This document shows, one piece after another, positions 35,378 to 44,129 of a stretch of DNA of 46,131 bases (the stretch's first letter is position 1; each line of letters begins with the position of its first letter). The DNA is from DASQHY01 sp035602605 (GTDB taxonomy: Bacteria > Acidobacteriota > Terriglobia > Acidiferrales > UBA7541): the NCBI GenBank assembly GCA_035602605.1, contig DATNLZ010000114.1:1-46131 (forward strand), given 5' to 3'. Made by a program: the position numbers and the translations under genes. Below the pieces are notes generated by a model. It saw only the letters and a program-made list of their open reading frames with translations, did no database searches and had not been told where the DNA came from.

Positions 35378-36655
35378 ATGACAATGCTGACAAGGCGCAG
35401 TTTCCTGGGCGGGCTTTTGCTCGCCCCCTCCGCGGCGGTCGTGGGCCGTCGACTCGCAAGGGGGAAGGAGGAAGACCAGTTTCTGGAAGACCTGTCCCAC
35501 CGCTCGTTCCTGTTCTTTTGGGAACAGGCCAACGCGGAGACCGGGCTAGTTCGCGATCGCGCCTTGGCCGATAGCGGCGCACCCGACCAGCGGCCTACGG
35601 CATCGAGTGCCGCAACCGGCTTCGGACTGACCGGCCTGTGCATCGCAAGCGAACGCGGCTGGATTTCGCGCGCACAAGCACGCGAGCGGATTCTCGCCAC
35701 GCTTCGCTTCTACGGCGAAAAGTCGATACACGAGCACGGCTGGTACTATCACTTCGTCGATTCCGCGACCGGCACGCGAAGGGGCACCAGCGAAGTCTCT
35801 TCGATAGACACGGCCCTGCTTCTGGCGGGAATTGTCACCGCCCAGGAGTACTTCAATAAGGATGCGGAAATTGTCCGCCTGGCCCGTGCAATTTGGGACC
35901 GCATCGACTTTCGGTGGATGATGAACGGCCACCCAACCTTTTTGTCGATGCACTGGAAACCCGAGGACGGTTTCTCCAAAAACTACTGGGACCATCACTG
36001 CGAACTCGGCATCATGTATCTCCTGGGCATCGCTTCTGCTACCTCTCCGATGCCCGTAGAGTCGTGGTACGCCTGGAGGCGCCCGATCGTAAGCTACGCC
36101 GGGCACACATACATCAGCGGAGCGTCTCCGTTGTTCGTCCATCAGTACTCGCAAGCATGGATCGACTTTCGGGGCAGGCGCGAAAAGCAGCAACCGCTGA
36201 CTAACTGGTTTGACAATTCGGTCGAAGCCACGCGCGCCCACCGGCAGTTCTGCATCGACCTTCGAACCCAGTTCCCGGGTTATTCGGAAAATATTTGGGG
36301 CATCACGTCGTCCGACAGCGCCAAGGGCTATAAAGCCTGGGGCGGCCCTCCGGCCAAAGGACCCATCGACGGCACGGTGGTGCCTTGTGCCGCGGGCGGC
36401 TCACTCATGTTCGCTCCCGAGATCTGCGTCCCAGCTCTGATGGAAATGCGCCGTGTGTTCGGGGAGAGGGTCTACAAGCGCTACGGCTTCGTCGATGCCT
36501 TCCATCCGACGAATGGTTGGACCAACAAAGATGTCATCGGCATCGACGTGGGAATCACTCTTCTCAGCGCGGAGAACCTGCGCACAGGCAAAGTCTGGAA
36601 CTGGTTCATGCGGAATCGACAGATCAGGCGTGCGGTGTCGGAACTCTTCACCTGA
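35378..36655 (+). CDS. Tat-exported glucoamylase-family protein
   Basis: This protein of about 425 residues carries a twin-arginine signal (LTRRSFLGGLLLAPSAAVVG) followed by a conserved alpha-helical-barrel domain. Motifs include FLFFWEQANAETGLVRDRA at the start, SSIDTALLLAGIVTAQEYF, the WDHHCELGIMYLLGIAS stretch, WGITSSDSAKGY and DAFHPTNGWTNKDVIGIDVGITLLSAENLRTG at the end. This pattern matches the 'glucoamylase' PF10091 family, which acts on beta- or alpha-glucans. ATG 35378 follows GAGG; a second ATG at 35384 is possible. It lies 120 bp after the TonB-dependent receptor and probably works in the same glycan-use set. Confidence 0.85.
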   Translation: MTMLTRRSFLGGLLLAPSAAVVGRRLARGKEEDQFLEDLSHRSFLFFWEQANAETGLVRDRALADSGAPDQRPTASSAATGFGLTGLCIASERGWISRAQARERILATLRFYGEKSIHEHGWYYHFVDSATGTRRGTSEVSSIDTALLLAGIVTAQEYFNKDAEIVRLARAIWDRIDFRWMMNGHPTFLSMHWKPEDGFSKNYWDHHCELGIMYLLGIASATSPMPVESWYAWRRPIVSYAGHTYISGASPLFVHQYSQAWIDFRGRREKQQPLTNWFDNSVEATRAHRQFCIDLRTQFPGYSENIWGITSSDSAKGYKAWGGPPAKGPIDGTVVPCAAGGSLMFAPEICVPALMEMRRVFGERVYKRYGFVDAFHPTNGWTNKDVIGIDVGITLLSAENLRTGKVWNWFMRNRQIRRAVSELFT

Positions 36656-37040
36656 ACTGTTCGACCGGTGGAGAGCGGTTGTCAGCCGAAGGGATCGCGA
36701 ATGAGACCCTGTCCTTCCTCGAATTCTGCGCTCGAAACGCCGGCCGCCGCTTTACCGCGCATTGTGCAAGAGGCTGGCTCGCTCGGCCATCGAGCGTGTG
36801 TCCAGAATCTACACTGATTACAACACTTTGATCACCTTCAGAAGGGTGAATATGCTGACCAGAACGCCAGGACAATAGCGATCTTCAGCACCACCTCAAC
36901 CCCCTTCGGTCGAATCGTGACAAGGATTTGCGGCCAAGGATATCCCGGAATCAGAAATCAAGCCGCGCGAGAGACCAAACTTGACGGGGTTGCATTGCGC
37001 CAGTAGACTCCCTGAACAATTTGCCTGGAGATCTCTTCCT
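36656..37040. other. Intergenic region, 385 bp
   Basis: This gap lies between the glucoamylase-family gene and the broken MBL hydrolase. It holds a small hairpin CGCTCG-GCCAT-CGAGCG (36780-36796) and, at its right end, GGAG 10 nt before the ATG at 37041. Nothing else was recognised; a minus-strand frame over 36896-37489 is probably a shadow. Confidence 0.35.
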
Positions 37041-38017
37041 ATGAATAGTACGACGCGAGATCGCGAGGACCTATGCCTGAAACTCGTTTTGCTGCTCGTG
37101 GCGACGGCTGCCTTTGCGGCGTGCGCGCACGGACAGGCTCCCCCCCAGACACGAGGTCTTACCGTGACGCTCCTGAGCACTGGTTGCCCGGCGCCGCGAA
37201 TGGACCGCTTCGGCCCAAGCATATTGGTTGAAGCTGGTACGGAAAAGTTGCTGTTTGATTGTGACCGCGGCGCGGCGCGACGCAACGTCTGGCGCAAATT
37301 CCCGTACAGTTCGCAGAAGTAACGGCTCTGTTTCTCACGCACCTGCACTCCGATCATGTTGTGGGAATTCCCGACCTGTTGCTGACCGGCTGGATCCACG
37401 GCCGTCGGTCCCTCCTGCGCGTCTGGGGTCCCACGGGAACCGAAGACATGATGTCGCATATGGAACAGGCCTTTGCCTTTGATATACATATCCGGCGCGA
37501 TGTAGATGAAAAACTATCGGGGCAAGGCGTTCGGCTCGAAGCGAGGGATATTGCCGGAGGTGTCGTCGTTTATGAAAAGGACGGAGTCAAGGTAACAGCG
37601 TTCTTCGTCGATCACGCTCCCATCAAACCGGCGCCGGGTTATCGAATCGACTTTGCAGGGCACTCCGTGGTGCTCTCTGGAGATACGCGATACTCGGAAA
37701 ATCTCATTCGCTTCGCTCAGAGAGCTGACGTGTTGATTCACGAAGTGATTGATCCCGAAACGTTTCGCGGGCCGGCAGATTTTACTCCGGAACAAGTGCG
37801 AAACGTAATCGCACATTACACCACGCCGGAACAGGCTGGAACCGTTTTCTCGCGGGTAAACCCCAAGCTGGCTGTATATTCGCACATTGTCCCTGCGGTG
37901 GCTCCCAACTTGGCTGCGCAGATGCGAAAAACGTATTCGGGTCCGCTCGAAGTGGGCGAGGATTTGATGCGCATCGAGATTAGCGAGCAGATTCAGGTTC
38001 ACCGTTGGCAGCATTAA
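37041..38017 (+). pseudogene. Metallo-beta-lactamase-fold hydrolase broken by a frameshift
   Basis: Two plus-strand frames together make one exported MBL-fold hydrolase. The first runs from ATG 37041 (signal LVLLLVATAAFAACAHGQ) through VTLLSTGCPAPRMDRFGPS and KLLFDCDRGA, then stops at 37322. From about 37280 the other frame continues as ATQRLAQIPVQFAEVTALFL, with the metal-binding HLHSDH (37340-37357), VGIPDLLLTGWI, a second-metal region VDHAPIKP, VVLSGDTRYSENLI and a C-terminal VYSHIVP. The frames differ by one base deleted or two inserted within a GC-rich run (37275-37284). Family members are RNase Z/arylsulfatase-like hydrolases. It may be a true pseudogene or a sequencing or assembly error. 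Confidence 0.75.
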
Positions 38018-38073
38018 CTAGTCTCCACAATTCTGCGGGCGTCTCAAAGTGAGTGCCAGGAAGGATTTCTCAA

Positions 38074-39903
38074 GTGGATAAAGTGGATAAAGAGGGGAAC
38101 CACAGCAGCAAGGGGGCGGGATGCTTTGCCCTGCTCTTTACCTTGGTTGTGCCGATTCTCGCCTTTGTGGTGCCGGTGGCAGGGGCTGCCGGAAGCTACG
38201 AAGTCACTGTGGACCGCAACATTGCCGCAAAGATGCGCGACGGCGTGACATTGCGCGCCGATATCTACCGGCCCAAGACGGACGGGACGTTTCCGGTATT
38301 GCTTACGCGGACACCGTATGACAAGGCCGGCTCTATGGGATTCGCATTGCGGGCCGCAGGCAGCGGATACGTCGTGGTTGCGCAGGACGTGCGGGGACGC
38401 TTCGCTTCCGACGGTGATTGGTATCCGTTCAAGAACGAAGCGCAGGACGGCTACGACACAGTCGAATGGGCCGCAGCATTGCCGTATTCGAATGGTAAGG
38501 TGGGGATGTTTGGGGGCTCTTACGTCGGAGCCACGCAGTACTTGGCGGCGATCACGCATCCACCGCATCTGGCGGGAATATGCCCCAACGTGACGGCGTC
38601 GAACTATCACGACGGCTGGACGTATCAAGGCGGAGCATTCGAGCAATGGTTTAACGAATCGTGGACCACGGGGTTGGCGATGAACACCATGCGGCGGCGC
38701 GTGGAATCGAGCGGCAATGCGGTGAACTGGACGAAAGTGCTGCCCTTGCTGTCGTACCCCGTACTGGAGCTGGAAACTCCTACGACCGCCGAGTTGGCGC
38801 CTTATTTCAAGGACTGGCTGGGGCATCCGAATTACGACGACTATTGGAAACAGTGGTCCATTGAGGATCACTATTCACAGATTCAAGTGCCGGTCTTCGG
38901 CCAGGGCGCGTGGTACGACATCTTCCTAGGCGGGACGCTGCGAAATTACATCCGGCTGAAGAAAGAAGCCGGCACCGACGCGGCACGTCGGGGACAACGC
39001 TTGCTGGTGTTTATAGGCGGGCATGCCGGCGGCTCGGAAACTCAGAAGATCGGCGTGATGGATTTTGGCGAGAATGCAGCAGCTCATGTGGATGATGTGA
39101 CGCTCCGCTGGTACGACTGGCTGCTGAAGGGTCAAGCGAACGGGGTCGAGCAAGAAAAGCCGGTGAAAATTTTTGTGATGGGAAAGAACACCTGGCGCGA
39201 AGAGGACGACTGGCCACTGAAGCGTGCAAAACCGACGCGCTATTACCTGCATTCAGGCGGCGGGGCGAACAGTTTGAGCGGGAATGGCTCCTTGAGCACC
39301 GCGGTTCCGGGCGAGGAAAAGCCCGATCAGTACGTTTACGATCCGAGTGATGCTGCGGCAACGATCGGCGGTCCGCTGTGTTGTGGCCCGGTTCCGCCGG
39401 CCGGCTTGGGGCCGCAGGATCAGCGGAGCGTGGAGGCACGTAACGATGTTCTGGTGTTTACCACGGCTGCGTTTACACAGGATACGGAGGTGACCGGCCC
39501 GGTTTCGCTGGACCTGTACGTCAGCTCCTCCGCGGTGGATACCGATTTCACAGGAAAGCTCGTGGACGTGTGGCCCAACGGACTCGCGCAAAACTTGACC
39601 GAAGGAATTCTCCGCATGCGTTACCGCAATTCGCAGGAAAAGCCGGAACTAGCAAACCCTGGAGAGACGTACCGCATCACGGTCGACCTCTGGGCAACCA
39701 GCAACGTGTTCCTCGCCGGGCATAAATTGAGGCTGGAAGTTTCGAGCAGCAATTTCCCGCGATTCGATCGAAACCTGAACACCGGCGACGATCAGGCGCT
39801 TAGCACGCGGATGGTAAAGGCGACGAATGAGATTTATCACGACAAGTCGCGGCCCTCTGCGCTGGTTCTCCCGGTTGTGCCGCAGGCGAAATCCGGAAAT
39901 TAA
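38074..39903 (+). CDS. Secreted CocE/NonD-family alpha/beta hydrolase (X-Pro dipeptidyl-peptidase type)
   Basis: This protein of about 609 residues has an N-terminal hydrophobic export segment (ALLFTLVVPILAFVVPVAGAAG). The catalytic domain has MRDGVTLRADIYRP, VVVAQDVRGRFASDGDW and the nucleophile elbow GGSYVG. The acid is probably in QGAWYDIF and the histidine in FIGGHAGG, although the usual GPWxH form is replaced. A C-terminal jelly-roll domain follows (TEVTGPVSLDLYVSSSAVDTDF, FLAGHKLRLEVSSSNFPRFDRN). It hydrolyses acyl or peptide bonds in the periplasm; the substrate is unknown. GTG 38074 has GGAAGG 9 nt upstream; GTG 38053 is also in frame. Confidence 0.88.
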   Translation: MDKVDKEGNHSSKGAGCFALLFTLVVPILAFVVPVAGAAGSYEVTVDRNIAAKMRDGVTLRADIYRPKTDGTFPVLLTRTPYDKAGSMGFALRAAGSGYVVVAQDVRGRFASDGDWYPFKNEAQDGYDTVEWAAALPYSNGKVGMFGGSYVGATQYLAAITHPPHLAGICPNVTASNYHDGWTYQGGAFEQWFNESWTTGLAMNTMRRRVESSGNAVNWTKVLPLLSYPVLELETPTTAELAPYFKDWLGHPNYDDYWKQWSIEDHYSQIQVPVFGQGAWYDIFLGGTLRNYIRLKKEAGTDAARRGQRLLVFIGGHAGGSETQKIGVMDFGENAAAHVDDVTLRWYDWLLKGQANGVEQEKPVKIFVMGKNTWREEDDWPLKRAKPTRYYLHSGGGANSLSGNGSLSTAVPGEEKPDQYVYDPSDAAATIGGPLCCGPVPPAGLGPQDQRSVEARNDVLVFTTAAFTQDTEVTGPVSLDLYVSSSAVDTDFTGKLVDVWPNGLAQNLTEGILRMRYRNSQEKPELANPGETYRITVDLWATSNVFLAGHKLRLEVSSSNFPRFDRNLNTGDDQALSTRMVKATNEIYHDKSRPSALVLPVVPQAKSGN

Positions 39904-40149
39904 TTCTTGGACATGGTTTTTCTTTTTCTAACCGATGATGCGGCGAAGTTTTTAAGAACGCTTTGGGAACCTACACTCCGCTGGGTCGAGGGGTATCTTT
40001 CGAAGCTTCCCCCAACACCGTCAATCATTCGGTATACAGGGGCAAATAGGGATGAGTCGATGCAACTCATTGCCAACCTGGCCGTCGGCGGAAGCTGGCC
40101 CGATGCCAACACGGTTTCTTCCAGCTTCTTATGACATCGAGTCCGATTT

Positions 40150-40635
40150 CTACTGTCGCTGGTGGTGAGTCACATAGACGATACCGGTGGGAACACCATG
40201 GAGATAATCGACCCGAACAACTATCTGTAAACTGTGGCATTGCGATGACCCGAGGCTGAACACGGGTCCGTTAAGGACTTGGAGCCCAGTTGGGTCGAGC
40301 AGTTCCTGCAGCACGAAGCCGTTCGTTTGCGTGCGATTTCCAAAGACGCTAAGCACTTCTCCGCCTCCGGCCGGCCGAAGGCTGGAGATTAAGGCATAAT
40401 CCGGCGTGCTTTCGTCATAGACATCGATACCAGAACGATCTTCCGAAGCGTCGATCAGAGACTCTCCGGGAGCATATCGAGGCAGGTTTTCTCGTAGATG
40501 TTCCCGGTCCAGCGGAGCGTCGAAGAGATCTGTCATCCTTGGTTTCAAGGAAGACATGAGGTTATCAAGAGGTGGATTGGCCACGGCAGCGAAGAAATGA
40601 CTCGTGCCCGATTTCGCTTTTGAAACTAGCGGCAA
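40150..40635 (-). pseudogene. Hypothetical protein fragment, N-terminus missing
   Basis: A minus-strand frame of 161 codons begins just after an in-frame TGA and offers only TTG near its start; the first ATG (LMSSLKPRMTDLF) lies about 25 codons in. The C-terminal part contains STPDYALISSLRPAGGGEVLSVFG and LQIVVRVDYLHGVPTGIVYVTHHQ, which reminds me of the C-terminal domain of a family common in Acidobacteriota. That is from memory and weak. I read it as a truncated remnant next to the tRNA gene, although a short intact gene cannot be excluded. Confidence 0.42.
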
Positions 40636-40655
40636 AGTTGGTCAGATTGCCTTAA

Positions 40656-40685
40656 TTGCCCCTGAATTAGCGATCGGGGTATGAT
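40656..40685 (+). promoter_or_regulatory. Probable promoter of the tRNA-Gln gene
   Basis: TATGAT (40680-40685) lies 18 bp after TTGCCC (40656-40661), and the mature tRNA begins 24 bp after the -10. The element sits between a gene fragment and the tRNA. The match is by eye. Confidence 0.45.
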
Positions 40686-40709
40686 GTAAGTCTAGAGACT
40701 TTAAACTTC

Positions 40710-40784
40710 TGGGAGGTCGTCCAATTGGTAGGACTCCAGACTCTGAATCTGGCTATCCTGGTTCGAGTCCAGGCCTCCCAGCCA
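40710..40784 (+). tRNA. tRNA-Gln (anticodon CTG), CCA encoded
   Basis: A complete cloverleaf can be drawn. The acceptor stem is TGGGAGG (40710-40716) with CCTCCCA (40774-40780). The D arm is GTCC/GGAC (40719-40734). The anticodon stem is CCAGA/TCTGG with loop CTCTGAA (40741-40747), giving anticodon CTG (40743-40745). The T arm is CCTGG-TTCGAGT-CCAGG. Discriminator G is at 40781, followed by genomic CCA. It reads CAG codons. A 44-nt near copy of its 3' part lies at 45880-45923. Confidence 0.95.
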
Positions 40785-41088
40785 ACCTTTTCAATTGTCT
40801 GGCTGTGAGCTTTCCGAGTAGCCCGTCGGGCTTCGAACGCCGAACGGAGCATTTTCTCGCATCCCTGCTTGGTAACTCATAAGGCACCCAGAAAATTTCT
40901 CCGCGTTCTCGCCTCCCGAAATGCAAGCAGGATTGAGTTTGGCGCGTTTGCAAGAGTAAGTTTTGGCACCCTCTCGATTTTCACAGCGTTGGGCATTTTA
41001 GTTCTGAGGCTCCGACAATCTCAGAGTCATTCCCCCCTTCCGACGTCGCAAGAGATCCACGATCAAGATCATCCGAAGGTAAACTGAA
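40785..41088. other. Gap between tRNA-Gln and the hybrid kinase, 304 bp
   Basis: This stretch contains a short palindrome AGCCCGTCGGGCT (about 40820-40832), which may help end the tRNA transcript. No integrase fragment or other gene was recognised. GAAGGTAAACTGAA in front of 41089 provides a ribosome site for the kinase. Confidence 0.35.
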
Positions 41089-43821
41089 ATGCGTTCGTAC
41101 CGGGACATGTCCATCCGTCATAAGCTTCAAGGCATTGTTATCGCCGCCTGCGCGGTGGCCCTGTTCGTGGCGTCCGCAGTGTTCACCATCTATGATCGAA
41201 CTACTTTTCTTCGCGCGAAGACAGCAGATCTAATTGCCTCTGCGAAAATGATCGGATCGAACAGCACCGCGGCGCTTACCTTCCATGATGCGGGATCGGC
41301 ACGGGACACCCTGAGCGCGCTGCAAGCCAGGCCGCATGTGATGAATGCCTGTATTTACGACTCCGACGGAAAAATTGTCACGAAGTACAGTCGGGACCCG
41401 ACTGAAGTCGATCCTTGTCCTCCAGTACAAGGACAAGGGAGCACGGTTGCGGCACGGCACATGGTCTTGTTCCAGAACATAGTCCTCAATGGTGATTCCA
41501 TCGGCATGATTTACATTGAGGCAGACCTAGTAGACCTCAATGACCGATTACTTCGGTTCGTGGCGATTGATTTCGTTGTATTACTGGGTTCGCTGGCAAT
41601 TGCGTTCCTGTTGTCCTACCGATTGCAGCGCGTGATTTCAGGGCCGATCCGGGAGCTGGCAAAGATAGCATCGTCGGTCTCCGCACATGAAAACTATTCG
41701 GTCCGCGCTACGAAGGTAAGCCAGGACGAAATCGGTGTTCTATTCGACCAGTTCAACAGCATGCTCGACCGCATCCAGCAGCGGGACGTCGCGATCCAGA
41801 AAGCACATGACGATCTCGAGAAACGAGTCCAGGAGCGGACGTCGTATCTGAATGCCCTGATCGAAAATAGCCCGCTAGCTATTCTGGTACTGGACGCCGC
41901 AGAGAAGTGTCAATTATGCAATCCAGCGTTTGAGCACATGTTCCAATATTCACGGCTGGAAATCATCGGGAAGCCGATCGACGGACTCTTGGCGCACGGG
42001 GATCTCCTCGCGGAAGCCCGCAACATTTCTAGGGGGACACTCGGCGGAACACCGTCCACTGTGGTGACACAACGCATGAGAAAAGACGGGAGTCTGGTGG
42101 ACGTCGAACTTCACGGCGTTCCGCTGGTCGTGAATGGCGAGGTGGTTGGTTCCATAGGGATCTATCAGGATATTTCTGTCCGGAAACGCGCGGAAGATGC
42201 AATGCAACAAGCGAAGGAGGCAGCAGAAGCAGCCAGCCGGGCCAAAAGCGAATTCCTTGCCAACATGAGCCACGAAATCCGTACGCCAATGAATGGAATC
42301 ATGGGAATGACGGAGCTGGTTCTCGATACAGAACTAAACTCCGAGCAACGCGAGTACTTGAACATGGCGAAGTTGTCTGCCGATTCCTTGCTCTCCCTAA
42401 TCAATGACATCCTGGATTATTCCAAGATCGAAGCCGGGAAGCTAGAGATCGAAGTCATTGACTTCAATCTTGGAGACACCATTGGCGAAACGATGAAAAC
42501 GCTGAGTCTCCGCGCTCATCAAAAAGGGTTGGAACTTGCCTACGACTTTGCGCCCGATGTTCCGGACGCAATCGTGGGGGATCCGGGGCGGTTGAAACAG
42601 ATCATTGTGAACTTGGTCGGCAACGCAATCAAGTTCACCGAGAGTGGCGAAGTGATTCTTTACGTCCAGGCAGATTGGCGGAGTAATGATGACATCCAAC
42701 TCCACCTCACAATTTCGGATACGGGAATCGGAATTGCTGTCGATAAGCAGGTCGCAATCTTTGAGGCCTTTACCCAAGCTGACGGATCCATGAGTCGCAC
42801 CTACGGCGGTACGGGACTGGGTCTCACCATTTCGTCTCGCCTGGTAGCACTAATGCACGGACGGATTTGGGTGGAAAGTGAGCCGAGCAAAGGCAGCCGT
42901 TTCCACTTTACTGCCCACTTTGGATTGCAGAAGGTGTCCGCTAGAACCATAGTCCCTAGGGATCCTTCGACGTTGCGTGACATGCGTGTGCTCGTCGTAG
43001 ATGACAATGCGACAAACCGGCAAATCTTGCTAAAGATGCTTGCGAGCTGGGGCACACGGCCCCTCGCCGTAGATAGTGGGGCAGCAGCGATATCCACCTT
43101 GAGCGAGGCGCAAGGCTTTGGAAGAAATTTTCCTCTCATTCTTCTCGACGCCCAAATGCCCGAAATAGACGGATTCGCGTTAGCTGAGTATATTAAGCGA
43201 AAACCCGAATGGGGAGCGGCCACGATTATGATGTTAAGTTCCGCCGGCCAGCGTGGGGATGCTAAACGCTGCCGGGAACTAGGCATCGCCGCCTATCTGA
43301 CCAAACCGGTTCGACAGGGAGAACTCTTAGACGCAGTTTTGACCGCGTTGGGTACAAGACCAATAAAAGAGACCCCGCCTGCCCTCGTTACGCGCCACTC
43401 CATCCGCGAGAATAGCCATCACCTGCGCATTCTACTAGTCGAGGACAACGCCGTAAACCAAATGCTCGCGACCCGGCTACTGGAGAAGCGCGGGCATGCC
43501 GTGACAGCGGCAGGGAACGGTAACGAAGCGTTGGTGGCTCTAGAAAAAGACTCATTTGATCTAGTTCTTATGGACGTTCAGATGCCTGACATGGACGGTT
43601 TTGAAGCGACAGCGGCGATTCGGGAGAAAGAGAAATCGTCCGGGAATCACCTGACCGTGATTGCAATGACCGCTCATGCGATGGTGGGTGACAAAGAGCG
43701 CTGTCTTGAGGCCGGAATGGATGACTACATTGCGAAGCCGATTCGGCCGGAGGAATTGAACGAACTGCTTGGACGTTATTCACCCGCTGCTTCGATACAA
43801 ACGAGTGGCACGAAATTCTGA
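41089..43821 (+). CDS. Hybrid sensor histidine kinase, CHASE8-HAMP-PAS-HisKA-HATPase-REC-REC
   Basis: This 910-residue membrane kinase has TM1 (about 15-36), a periplasmic CHASE8-like domain (about 37-155; LIASAKMIGSNSTAALTFHD, ACIYDSDGKIVTKY), TM2 (about 158-180), HAMP (about 182-235) and PAS (about 255-375). HisKA carries H395 (ANMSHEIRTPMNGIMGM). HATPase_c follows with the N box NLVGNAIKFTE and G boxes DTGIGI and GGTGLGLTI. Two receivers come last, with D687 (LLDAQMP) and D829 (LMDVQMP). No HPt domain is present, so a separate phosphotransfer protein is needed. The PAS core may bind a small ligand. It lies inside the segment bracketed by tRNA-Gln sequences. Confidence 0.93.
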   Translation: MRSYRDMSIRHKLQGIVIAACAVALFVASAVFTIYDRTTFLRAKTADLIASAKMIGSNSTAALTFHDAGSARDTLSALQARPHVMNACIYDSDGKIVTKYSRDPTEVDPCPPVQGQGSTVAARHMVLFQNIVLNGDSIGMIYIEADLVDLNDRLLRFVAIDFVVLLGSLAIAFLLSYRLQRVISGPIRELAKIASSVSAHENYSVRATKVSQDEIGVLFDQFNSMLDRIQQRDVAIQKAHDDLEKRVQERTSYLNALIENSPLAILVLDAAEKCQLCNPAFEHMFQYSRLEIIGKPIDGLLAHGDLLAEARNISRGTLGGTPSTVVTQRMRKDGSLVDVELHGVPLVVNGEVVGSIGIYQDISVRKRAEDAMQQAKEAAEAASRAKSEFLANMSHEIRTPMNGIMGMTELVLDTELNSEQREYLNMAKLSADSLLSLINDILDYSKIEAGKLEIEVIDFNLGDTIGETMKTLSLRAHQKGLELAYDFAPDVPDAIVGDPGRLKQIIVNLVGNAIKFTESGEVILYVQADWRSNDDIQLHLTISDTGIGIAVDKQVAIFEAFTQADGSMSRTYGGTGLGLTISSRLVALMHGRIWVESEPSKGSRFHFTAHFGLQKVSARTIVPRDPSTLRDMRVLVVDDNATNRQILLKMLASWGTRPLAVDSGAAAISTLSEAQGFGRNFPLILLDAQMPEIDGFALAEYIKRKPEWGAATIMMLSSAGQRGDAKRCRELGIAAYLTKPVRQGELLDAVLTALGTRPIKETPPALVTRHSIRENSHHLRILLVEDNAVNQMLATRLLEKRGHAVTAAGNGNEALVALEKDSFDLVLMDVQMPDMDGFEATAAIREKEKSSGNHLTVIAMTAHAMVGDKERCLEAGMDDYIAKPIRPEELNELLGRYSPAASIQTSGTKF

Positions 43822-44129
43822 CCGGAGTCAGTCCTTTGCGGGGCAATGATTCCTTGCTGCTGCCCTTGCCAACCCCTGGAATGAATCGGCGACCAACACT
43901 GACCTTTAACGTAGAACATCGCACTACCAAGCGGTCGCGCGTAACTCTGGTTAGTTCTAGATCAGGGGTCGAAGAGTGTGGTCCTGCACGGCTAACACTC
44001 CGTCACCCAAGGCGACCAAGTCCGCCGAGATCCCAATGTGAAATTCCTGCAAATGAACGGATCATTCGCGGTATAAAATTGAATGGGACGACTACAAGTT
44101 TGGGACGTTACTTCCATAAAGGGCGGATA
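43822..44129. other. Intergenic region, 308 bp
   Basis: This gap lies between the hybrid kinase and the glycoside hydrolase. A TATAAA near 44072 could be a -10 element, but no good -35 is seen 17 bp upstream. The glycoside hydrolase frame is open through this gap, but the signal peptide marks ATG 44130 as the start. Confidence 0.35.

Noticed and set aside
39907..40134. Short plus-strand frame of 75 codons after the CocE-type gene
   Set aside because: TTG start, no ribosome site and no recognisable family; an opposing minus-strand frame covers the same bases. Neither can be supported.
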